NCBI GenBank assembly: GCA_021157745.1 | Contig: JAGGWA010000063.1 | Location: forward strand, 1 to 5,931 | Reading direction: 5' to 3' | From: Thermoplasmata archaeon | Lineage (GTDB): Archaea; Thermoplasmatota; E2; UBA202; JdFR-43 | DNA length: 5,931 bases | Part shown: positions 1-5,931 of the stretch, piece by piece | Layout of the letters: the number at the start of each line of letters is the position of its first letter | How positions within the stretch are numbered: position 1 is the first letter of the stretch | Position numbers and translations under genes: made by a program | Notes under the pieces: model-generated | What the model saw: only the letters and a program-made list of their open reading frames with translations | The model's database searches: none | What the model was told of the DNA's origin: nothing

Positions 1-2318
1 CAAGTTTAACAAAAAAGGTGGAAAAAGCTCTTTCATCAGCTTTTAAGGATGCTTTTTTTATCGAAGCTCGAACAAGACGGCAGTTTGAGGAAGCTTTGGA
101 AGAAGGTTTCGATGCCGTCATAACAGACTTCGAGCTCTCATGGGGGAGTGGAATTCAAATTTTAAAGGAAGCAAAGAAAAAAATGCCATTTAAACCAGTC
201 ATCATGCTCATCAATGCAGACATGCAGGAGGTGGCGGCGCAGGCTCTGAAGCGAGGCTTGGATGATTATGTTTTGAACAGCGAGCTGGAAAAGATTGCTC
301 CCGTTGTATTAAATGCGATTGAAAAATGCAAGGTAAAGGAAAAAGAGGCCATGCTTTCATCCATAATTGAAAATGCAAGGGAGGCTGTTGTAGTTGTTGA
401 TGGCAATAGAAATATAATATATGTCAACAAGGCAGTTGAAAAGATTTTTGGATGGAAATCTGAAGAGCTAATAGGCAAACCGATGTCAATGATGGCTGTC
501 GACGCTGAAGAACAGAGAAGGCAATTTGAAGAAGCGATAAAAAAGAATGGTATGACTTTTGAGACAGTTAGAAAAGATAAGCATGGAAACATCATTCCTG
601 TTTTGATGACTGTCGTGCCATTCAAAGACGAAAAAGGAAAACTGCTTTTTTCATCCGGTATAATGGTTGATATAAGAGAAATTAAGGCATATCAGGCTAA
701 AATAGAACATTTGAATGAATTGTTAAAAGCAATAAGGGGCGTAAACCAAATCATAACGAAGGAAAAAAATGAGGAGGAATTGATAAAGAAAGCATGTAAG
801 TTGTTACACGAAGTTAAAGGATACAAGATGATTTGTATTTCATATAAAGATAAAATTTACTTTGAAGGAGATGAAGAGGAGCATAAAAAATTAGTTGAAA
901 AGATGGGAAGAGCAGGAAAGAAAAAAATCAATGGAAACGCATTTGTGATAAATTTGAAAGAGGATGGAATAAAAGGCAAGCTCTCTGTTGTCCATTCAAA
1001 AGATTTTGAAAAGGAAGAGATCGAGCTGTTAAAAGAAGTCGCAGGAGATATTTCATTTGCGCTGCATTCAATAAAGATAAACAATGAGAAAGAAGAAGCA
1101 GAGAAGAAATATCACATGATTGCTGAAATGGCGAGCGAAGGCATATGCATAGATGATGCAAAAGAAAAAATGATTTTCATTAACGATGCTTTTGCAAATG
1201 CTTTGGGATACAAAAAGGAAGAGTTAATTGGAAAGGATTTTTTGGCTCTCGTTCATAAAGAAGATAAAAAGAAAATAGAAGAGGAAATAGAAAAAAGGAA
1301 GAAAGGAGAAGAGGGCAAATATGAGGTTCGACTCATCGCCAAGGATGGAAGTATAAAAACATTTTTCATCTCCTCTACGCCTCTGTATGAGAATGGAAAA
1401 TTTGTTGGAAGCCTGAGCGTAAATTTGGATGTTACGAAGCTCAAGGAGCTGGAAAAGAAATTTGAAGCAATTTTCGAAGGAGCATTAGATGCCATCTTCA
1501 TCGAAGATTTGAATGGGAATATATTGGATGTAAACAGTGCAGCATGCAAATTGCTTGGCTACACCAAAGATGAATTAACAAAAATGAATGTTGCTGACAT
1601 TGTGCCGAAGGAAATAGGAAAAAGATTTAAGGAATTGGTGGAGGAACATTTGAAGAAGGGAGGAATAAGAGTTGAAGCTGTAAATATTGGAAAAAATGGA
1701 AAAGAGATTCCCGTAGAAGTTTCAACAACACTTGTGGATATAGCAGGTGAGAAAAGAATTGTTGCGATAGTGCGTGACATAACAGAACGCAAAAAAATGG
1801 AAGAAATGCTGCGGGAAAATGAGGAGAAGTATCGCACACTTGCCGAAAGCCTGCCTCTCGGAGTTTTCATCATTACAGACAGTTATGTTGAATATGTCAA
1901 CAAGTTTGGAAAAGAGGAGTTAATGAAAAAAATCTTTCCTTCACTTTACAAAAAATTTAAAAAAGAAGGTAAAATTGGTCTGTCTGCCATAGTTAAAAAA
2001 TTTGGAGTGGGAGAAAAAAAGGTTAAAAAGGCAATTGAAAAAGCAATGCATGGCCCCGCCGTTGTAATAGAGAAAACAATAAAAGGAAAACATATCCAGC
2101 TTCATTTCATCCCATTTAAATATAAGGGTAAAAATGCGTTACTTGGCATAGCTGAAGACGTTACAGAGCTTAGAAAGAAAGAGCAAGAGCTGAAGAAAAA
2201 TCTTGAGTATTTGCAACGATTCCACGATGCCACAATAGATAGAGAATTAAAAATGAGGGAATTGAAGGAAAGGTTGAGAGAATGCGAAGAGAAATTGAGA
2301 AAAGTATGGAAGAGTTAA
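1..2318 (+). CDS. REC-PAS-GAF-PAS-PAS-PAS sensor protein, 5' partial
   Basis: Soluble multi-domain sensor lacking any kinase or output domain. The frame stays open to the window's left edge. The GTG at 18 is probably an internal Val, because the receiver's first strand and its acidic pair must lie upstream. Counting that GTG as residue 1: receiver remainder about 1-105, with phospho-Asp candidate D37 in an ITDFEL strand; PAS1 about 113-222; GAF about 232-352 (recognised by the LKAIRGVNQ start and the LLKEVAGDISFALHS end); PAS2 365-475; PAS3 482-590, ending in a classic RDITERK linker; divergent PAS4 605-718; coiled-coil tail 719-766 containing RFHDATIDRELKM, a tail I recall from archaeal PAS proteins. 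The receiver lacks the usual Thr (I65 in its place) and Lys (N87), so phosphorylation signalling is doubtful. No membrane segment is visible. It overlaps the next sensor gene by 37 nt, so the two are probably co-translated. Ligands are unknown. The architecture is clear, the specific role is not. Confidence 0.9.
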   Translation, partial: SLTKKVEKALSSAFKDAFFIEARTRRQFEEALEEGFDAVITDFELSWGSGIQILKEAKKKMPFKPVIMLINADMQEVAAQALKRGLDDYVLNSELEKIAPVVLNAIEKCKVKEKEAMLSSIIENAREAVVVVDGNRNIIYVNKAVEKIFGWKSEELIGKPMSMMAVDAEEQRRQFEEAIKKNGMTFETVRKDKHGNIIPVLMTVVPFKDEKGKLLFSSGIMVDIREIKAYQAKIEHLNELLKAIRGVNQIITKEKNEEELIKKACKLLHEVKGYKMICISYKDKIYFEGDEEEHKKLVEKMGRAGKKKINGNAFVINLKEDGIKGKLSVVHSKDFEKEEIELLKEVAGDISFALHSIKINNEKEEAEKKYHMIAEMASEGICIDDAKEKMIFINDAFANALGYKKEELIGKDFLALVHKEDKKKIEEEIEKRKKGEEGKYEVRLIAKDGSIKTFFISSTPLYENGKFVGSLSVNLDVTKLKELEKKFEAIFEGALDAIFIEDLNGNILDVNSAACKLLGYTKDELTKMNVADIVPKEIGKRFKELVEEHLKKGGIRVEAVNIGKNGKEIPVEVSTTLVDIAGEKRIVAIVRDITERKKMEEMLRENEEKYRTLAESLPLGVFIITDSYVEYVNKFGKEELMKKIFPSLYKKFKKEGKIGLSAIVKKFGVGEKKVKKAIEKAMHGPAVVIEKTIKGKHIQLHFIPFKYKGKNALLGIAEDVTELRKKEQELKKNLEYLQRFHDATIDRELKMRELKERLRECEEKLRKVWKS
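1764..1826 (+). repeat. 63-nt PAS-linker repeat, copy in first sensor
   Basis: This stretch encodes the AIVRDITERKK linker and the start of the following helix at the end of PAS3. By eye it matches 4211-4273 in the second sensor at 60 of 63 positions, including synonymous positions. That is far closer than the surrounding PAS domains, and points to recent duplication or gene conversion between the two genes. Confidence 0.85.
2271..2277 (+). promoter_or_regulatory. Weak ribosome binding site of the second sensor gene
   Basis: AGGTTGA ends 4 nt before the ATG at 2282 and resembles AGGTGA with one extra base. It lies within the coding end of the first sensor. The alternative ATG at 2306 has only a GAGA tract before it. 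This favours 2282, but translation may also depend on ribosomes terminating at 2318. Confidence 0.4.
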
Positions 2319-5300
2319 AAAAAGAGAATGAGAAGCTGCGAAAAAAAATAGAAGAGAATAGGCTGGCTCTACTCAACATTATAGAGGATTTGAGGGAAAG
2401 TGAAAAACGTTTTAGAAAGTTCTTCGAAAATGCTCCCGACTACTTTTACATGGTTTCTCCAGATGGAAAAATAATAGATGTAAATAAAAGTGCTTTGAAA
2501 GTTTTGGGATATAAAAAAGAAGAGTTGGTTGGTAAGCCAGTTTTTACCATATATGCTCCTGAATACCAAAAAAAGGCGAAAAGAATATTTCAGAGATGGA
2601 AAAAAGGAGAGAAAATAAAAAATGCTGAATTAAAAATAAAAACAAAGAGTGGAGAGGAAAGGATTGTGCTGCTTAGCGTAGATACAGTTAGAGATGAAAA
2701 TGGGAAAATAATACATTCCATTTCCATTCAGCGTGATATAACAGAAATAAGAAAAATAGAAGAAGCTTTGAAAGAAAGGGAAGCGAGATACGAACTCATT
2801 TTCAATGAGAATCCAGATGGCATATTTATTTTTGATAGAGAAGGCAATATTTTGGATGTGAATAAAACCGTGTGTGAACTCCTTAAGCGAAAAAAAGAAG
2901 AAATCATAGGGAGAAATATCAAAAAATTCATTTCCAGAAAATATTACAATCAATTTAAGAAAAGAATGGAGTTACTCAGGAAAGGAAAGGAATTGAAGCC
3001 AGCAAGATATGAAGTAATCGATAGCGAAGGTGGGAAGCATGTAATAGAAATTAGCACAGCTCCAATCGAGGAAAAGGGAGAAATAGTGGCATTTCAGGGA
3101 ATTGCAAGAGACATAACAGTCAAAACCGAAATAGAGGAATTTTTGAAGGCTCTTGCAGATACAACGCTTGCTGGCATGCTTGTATATCAAAACGATTATT
3201 TTGTCTATGTCAACAAAGCTGCGGAGAAAATAACAGGTTATAGCGAAGAAGAATTGTTAAACATGCATCACTGGGAACTCATTCATGAAGATTATCAGAA
3301 ACTGGTGAAGGAGATAGGCAAAAAAAGACAGGAGGGTAAAAAGATAAAGCCCCGTATATATGAAATGCCCTTTTATACCAAGGAAGGGCAAATAAAGTGG
3401 GGCATTTTTTCAACAACAAACATTACCTTTAGAGGGCGACCTGCTGGTCTCGTAACTTTCATGGATATAACAGAGCGTAAGGAAATGGAAGAAATGTTGC
3501 GAGAAAGCGAGGAAAAATACAGAATGGTTGTGGAAACAGCAAACGATGCAATAGCGATCGTGCAGAAAGATATAGTAAAGTATGCAAATAAACAGGCAGA
3601 AAAGCTCACCGGATACAGTTTAAAAGAAATCATTGGTGCAAACTTTAGAAAGTTTGTTAGCAAGGAAGAGGCAAAAAGATTACAAGCTATGTATAGAGAG
3701 GCTTTAAAGAAAAAAATAACGGGACTTAGGAGGGAAACAGTTATCATAAGAAAAGATGGAAAGAAAAGATATGTTGATGTTTCCCTTTCAATAATATCCT
3801 ATCATGGGGGGAAAGCGGCCATCGTGATAGTGCACGACATAACAGAGCGTAAGGAAATGGAAGAGGCGTTGAGGGAGAGCGAAACACACTATAGAACACT
3901 TTTCGAGGCTGCAAATGATGCGATTTTCATCATGGATGGTGATAAATTCATTGATTGCAATAACATGGCGGCGAAAATGTTTGGATGCAGTAAAAAAGAA
4001 CTTATAGGAAAAACACCTTATGAAGAATTCTCTCCACCAAAACAACCAGATGGGATGGACTCAAAAGAAAAAGCTCTCGAGAACATCAGAAAAGCACTAC
4101 AAGGGAGACGGCAGTTTTTTGAGTGGCGCCACCGCCGCCTCGATGGCACCACTTTTGATGCGGAAGTCAGCTTAAACAGGATAGTGGTGGGTGGAAAAAG
4201 CTATTTGATGGCGATAGTGCGTGACGTAACAGAACGCAAAAAAATGGAGGAAATGCTGCGGGAAAGTGAGGAGCGTTTCAGAAGCCTAGTTGAAAATGCT
4301 CCTGATGCCATCTATATAATAACTGCAAACGGTTTTGAATATGTGAACCCTGCTTTTGAAAAATTGACTGGCTATACCAACAAGGAGGTAACAAGTCCAG
4401 ATTTTTCATTCTGGAAGCTAATACATGAGGACGATATACCGCTTATAGTGGAACGCGAGAAAGCAAGAGAGGCTGGCAAGCCTTTGCCGCCGATGTATTC
4501 ATTCCGTATTGTAAGAAAAGATGGAAAAATAAGGTGGGTTGAAGTTACGACCGTGAGTATAGGAAAGAAAAGAGAGGTTAGGGTAGTGGGCATATTGCGT
4601 GATGTAACAGAGCGTAAAAAAGCGGAAGAGGAAATAAACAAGTTATCCCGCCTTCATTACGTCATAGGCAAGAGCATAAATGAAAGCACCACAATACGCC
4701 AGTTATGCAGAAAGTTGCTTAAAAACATTAAAGAAATAATGAACGTTGATTACATAAATGTATTCTTGTATGATAAGGAAAATAAAAAGCTAAATCCAAT
4801 TGCTTTCTATGGTTATTCCAAGGATTTCAAAAGGAAAACAATGAAAAGCTATAAAGTTGATGAAAATCAACCATGGGAAGCCGTGAAGGCAGTTATAGAA
4901 AGAAAGGCAAGATACGTGAAGGATGTTAAAAAGCATGAACCACTTTCATTCAATTTCGATTTATACAAAAAATACGATGTGAAGGAACTTTATACCCTTC
5001 CGTTGATTACAAAAAATGAGATGTACGGTGTTTTGCAGGTGATGAACACTTCAAATAATCCATTAAAGGAGGAAGATAAAAGATTGCTTAAAGCCATTGC
5101 AGGGGGAATTGCTGCAGGCATTGCAAAAATAAAGGCGGAGGAGGAAATGATGCGAGCTTTGGAAGAAGAAAGGAAATTTAAGGCTGATACAGCCCATTAC
5201 TTTTTCAATCCTCTTGCAATAGCAAAAGGTTATCTCGAAATGGCAAAAGAGGATGGTGAAACTATGGAGAAAATTGAAAAAGCTCTAAAGGCGATAGAAA

Positions 5301-5353
5301 GGATAGAAAAAGTTGTGAGGAATATTGTTACAAAGGGTGAGATACATGAGTAA
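2282..5353 (+). CDS. Six-PAS, GAF, DHp-only sensor lacking the kinase ATPase domain
   Basis: Cytoplasmic sensor of 1023 residues. Order: charged coiled coil 1-40; PAS-A 41-158; PAS-B 167-280; PAS-C 283-400; PAS-D 410-522; PAS-E 535-652; PAS-F 664-778; GAF 787-950; HisKA-like two-helix hairpin 955-1015. Four PAS domains end in the D-I/V-T-E-R-K linker, with Asp at 395, 519, 648 and 774. The hairpin has an H-box, DTAHYFFNPL, with H972 as the candidate phospho-acceptor. The acidic residue that normally follows the His is Tyr973, while the +4 Asn976 and Pro977 are kept. The protein stops after the second helix, so there are no N, G1 or G2 boxes, and the next gene's frame supplies none. Self-phosphorylation therefore looks impossible. 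The ATG at 2282 is chosen because a weak AGGTTGA-type site precedes it; ATG 2306 (13-nt overlap) is the alternative. The stop overlaps the downstream receiver gene, which is its probable partner. No transmembrane segments are seen and ligands are unknown. Confidence 0.93.
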   Translation: MRREIEKSMEELKKENEKLRKKIEENRLALLNIIEDLRESEKRFRKFFENAPDYFYMVSPDGKIIDVNKSALKVLGYKKEELVGKPVFTIYAPEYQKKAKRIFQRWKKGEKIKNAELKIKTKSGEERIVLLSVDTVRDENGKIIHSISIQRDITEIRKIEEALKEREARYELIFNENPDGIFIFDREGNILDVNKTVCELLKRKKEEIIGRNIKKFISRKYYNQFKKRMELLRKGKELKPARYEVIDSEGGKHVIEISTAPIEEKGEIVAFQGIARDITVKTEIEEFLKALADTTLAGMLVYQNDYFVYVNKAAEKITGYSEEELLNMHHWELIHEDYQKLVKEIGKKRQEGKKIKPRIYEMPFYTKEGQIKWGIFSTTNITFRGRPAGLVTFMDITERKEMEEMLRESEEKYRMVVETANDAIAIVQKDIVKYANKQAEKLTGYSLKEIIGANFRKFVSKEEAKRLQAMYREALKKKITGLRRETVIIRKDGKKRYVDVSLSIISYHGGKAAIVIVHDITERKEMEEALRESETHYRTLFEAANDAIFIMDGDKFIDCNNMAAKMFGCSKKELIGKTPYEEFSPPKQPDGMDSKEKALENIRKALQGRRQFFEWRHRRLDGTTFDAEVSLNRIVVGGKSYLMAIVRDVTERKKMEEMLRESEERFRSLVENAPDAIYIITANGFEYVNPAFEKLTGYTNKEVTSPDFSFWKLIHEDDIPLIVEREKAREAGKPLPPMYSFRIVRKDGKIRWVEVTTVSIGKKREVRVVGILRDVTERKKAEEEINKLSRLHYVIGKSINESTTIRQLCRKLLKNIKEIMNVDYINVFLYDKENKKLNPIAFYGYSKDFKRKTMKSYKVDENQPWEAVKAVIERKARYVKDVKKHEPLSFNFDLYKKYDVKELYTLPLITKNEMYGVLQVMNTSNNPLKEEDKRLLKAIAGGIAAGIAKIKAEEEMMRALEEERKFKADTAHYFFNPLAIAKGYLEMAKEDGETMEKIEKALKAIERIEKVVRNIVTKGEIHE
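3464..3492 (+). repeat. PAS-linker repeat, second family, copy 1
   Basis: Encodes the DITERKEMEE linker after PAS-C. It matches 3836-3864 at 28 of 29 nt, with GAT against GAC for the leading Asp. The shared codon choices suggest that the linkers after PAS-C and PAS-D came from one tandem duplication. Confidence 0.75.
3836..3864 (+). repeat. PAS-linker repeat, second family, copy 2
   Basis: Encodes the DITERKEMEE linker after PAS-D and is the near-identical partner of 3464-3492. The spacing of 372 nt equals 124 codons, about one PAS module plus linker, as expected for unit duplication. Confidence 0.75.
4211..4273 (+). repeat. 63-nt PAS-linker repeat, copy in second sensor
   Basis: Partner of 1764-1826, with 3 mismatches in 63 nt. 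It encodes the AIVRDVTERKK linker at the end of PAS-E and leads into PAS-F. The two copies share the codons AGAACGC, whereas the other linkers in this gene (3464, 3836, 4601) use AGAGCGT. This copy therefore groups with the other gene rather than with its neighbours. Confidence 0.85.
5336..5340 (+). promoter_or_regulatory. Ribosome binding site of the receiver gene
   Basis: GGTGA, matching the archaeal 16S anti-Shine-Dalgarno, ends 5 nt before the ATG at 5346. It lies inside the last codons of the upstream sensor. It decides the start of the receiver gene against the in-frame ATG at 5325, which lies upstream of this site. Confidence 0.8.
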
Positions 5354-5777
5354 GAAAGTTTTGATAATAGATGATGAGCCAGATATACATGTTTTACTGA
5401 ATCATTATCTTGAAAAAATAAAGGGAATAGAAATAATAAATGCTTATAGCGGGGAAGAGGGTTTGAAAATTTACAAAGAGCTTATGGAAAAAGGAGAAAA
5501 GCCATCTTTAGTTATTCTTGATTTGAATCTTTCTGCCAGTGATGATATTGCCACCATAGATTTGCATAGAGCGGGAATGGGGGAAAGAATGGATGGTGTA
5601 AGAACAGCGAGAGAGCTTTTAAAAATGGATGGAAGCGCCACAATCTGGGGCTACACAGCATGGTTTGGGACAGAATGGGCAGAAAAGTTAAGAGAGCTTG
5701 GAGTTGAAAAAATCCTGGAGAAGCCAACACCATTTGTGGATTTTGCAAAGATGGTTGAGAGATTTTTGAAGGAATAA
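5346..5777 (+). CDS. Stand-alone receiver (CheY-like) response regulator with loop insertion
   Basis: Single-domain response regulator of 143 residues with no DNA-binding or enzymatic output domain. All phosphorylation residues are visible: acidic pair D9-D10 after VLII, phospho-acceptor D59 in LVILDL, switch T104 in WGYTAW, and K126-P127 in LEKP. Between D59 and the usual M-D-G turn (residues 82-84) there are about 17 more residues than in typical receivers, containing SDDIATIDLHRAGMGER; this loop borders the phosphorylation site and partner surface. The ATG at 5346 is chosen over an in-frame ATG at 5325 for three reasons: the protein then starts MSKKVLIIDD as receivers do, GGTGA lies 5 nt upstream, and the start overlaps the upstream sensor's stop by 8 nt (ATGAGTAA). 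The overlap implies translational coupling and suggests the DHp-ending sensor is its partner. It may pass phosphate to other proteins or act by binding, like CheY. The family is firm; the downstream target is unknown. Confidence 0.95.
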   Translation: MSKKVLIIDDEPDIHVLLNHYLEKIKGIEIINAYSGEEGLKIYKELMEKGEKPSLVILDLNLSASDDIATIDLHRAGMGERMDGVRTARELLKMDGSATIWGYTAWFGTEWAEKLRELGVEKILEKPTPFVDFAKMVERFLKE

Positions 5778-5788
5778 AGAAATATATG
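5776..5788 (+). promoter_or_regulatory. Putative archaeal BRE/TATA box for tpiA
   Basis: AAAGAAATATATG lies in the 28-nt gap after the receiver gene. The AAATATAT core (5780-5787) is preceded by purines like a BRE. Archaeal TATA boxes lie about 24-31 nt before transcription start, which puts the start near 5808-5813. That nearly coincides with the candidate tpiA start codons at 5806 and 5815, as expected for a leaderless mRNA, and no Shine-Dalgarno site is present. In an AT-rich genome such an 8-mer can arise by chance, so the position is the main support. Confidence 0.45.
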
Positions 5789-5805
5789 CCTTTGGTTATA
5801 CAAGC

Positions 5806-5931
5806 ATGCATGTTATGGTTGTGAATACGAAGGCATATAAAGAAGGCATGGGGAGTGAGGCGATCAAAATTGCAAAGATTATGGAGAAAGTGGGAGAGGA
5901 AACAGGCGTGCGCATGATCATAGCTGTTCAG
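5806..5931 (+). CDS. tpiA: Triosephosphate isomerase, archaeal type, 3' partial
   Basis: First 42 codons of a gene cut by the window end. The product would interconvert dihydroxyacetone phosphate and glyceraldehyde 3-phosphate in cytoplasmic glycolysis and gluconeogenesis. The reading is MHVMVVNTKAYKEGMG, then an amphipathic helix ending in EETGVRM, then IIAVQ. This matches the first strand, helix and second strand of archaeal TIM proteins, including the N-x-K pair (N7, K9) that carries the catalytic Lys in this family. ATG 5806 is preferred because it leaves enough residues for strand 1; ATG 5815 (MVVNTKAY) is the alternative and fits the upstream TATA-like box slightly better. There is no Shine-Dalgarno site, consistent with a leaderless or very short-leader transcript. 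The gene is metabolically unrelated to the signalling genes before it, so it probably starts a new transcription unit. Confidence 0.85.
   Translation, partial: MHVMVVNTKAYKEGMGSEAIKIAKIMEKVGEETGVRMIIAVQ

Noticed and set aside
18..20. GTG as the true start of the first sensor
   Set aside because: The frame is open upstream and the receiver domain would lack its first strand and acidic pair; no ribosome site is convincing. The gene more likely starts outside the window.
2317..2348. A-runs of 7 and 8 bases as a programmed frameshift slippery site
   Set aside because: Both runs lie at or after the first gene's stop codon, so a ribosome in that frame would terminate before slipping; only sites upstream of 2316 could fuse the proteins.
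5325..5345. Upstream ATG start for the receiver gene (MLQRVRY extension)
   Set aside because: It adds seven non-receiver residues inside the previous gene and lies upstream of the GGTGA site that fits ATG 5346.
5351..5777. Hidden HATPase_c domain in another frame after the sensor stop
   Set aside because: The region is fully used by the receiver frame, and no N, G1 or G2 box-like motif was seen in the open frames there.
266..5811. Many minus-strand open frames of 66-124 codons along the window
   Set aside because: They lie antisense to strongly supported plus-strand PAS, GAF and REC coding sequence, are rich in Ser, Phe and Leu as expected from reading purine-rich genes backwards, and show no recognisable family.
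5786..5824. Short open frame beginning MPLVIQAC before tpiA
   Set aside because: It stops after 12 codons, lies in a different frame from the TIM match, and its ATG overlaps the TATA-like box.

Overview
This window looks like archaeal DNA, probably from a thermophilic euryarchaeon. The evidence is: a 3'-terminal gene start that reads as the archaeal type of triosephosphate isomerase; GGTGA-type ribosome binding; a TATA-like box a short distance before that gene; AT-rich coding sequence; a strongly purine-rich sense strand; and proteins dominated by Lys and Glu with little Gln. A Thermoplasmata or Aciduliprofundum-like source is possible, but that is a guess.

Nearly all of the window is one tightly packed plus-strand signal-transduction operon. 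Positions 1-2318 hold the 3' part of a sensor gene that begins upstream of the window: a degenerate receiver (REC) domain, PAS, GAF, three more PAS domains and a C-terminal coiled coil. It overlaps by 37 nt the start of a second, larger sensor gene (2282-5353): coiled coil, six PAS domains, GAF, and a histidine-phosphotransfer (DHp/HisKA-like) helical hairpin with H-box His972. This gene ends before any ATP-binding kinase domain. It overlaps by 8 nt a stand-alone receiver protein (5346-5777) with all canonical phosphorylation residues and an unusual insertion after the phospho-Asp. After a 28-nt gap, which carries a TATA-like sequence, the first 42 codons of a triosephosphate isomerase gene run off the window end.

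The genes probably work together as a soluble, cytoplasmic input array: ten PAS and two GAF domains, with no transmembrane segment seen. The array ends in a His-containing hairpin next to its likely partner receiver. No catalytic ATPase domain is encoded in the window. The His must therefore be charged in trans, or the array acts as a phosphatase, sink or docking platform rather than a kinase. Nucleotide repeats between PAS linkers and a GC-rich island within one PAS module suggest the array grew by module duplication and import. No RNA genes, CRISPR arrays, insertion sequences or non-coding stretch over 300 nt were seen.
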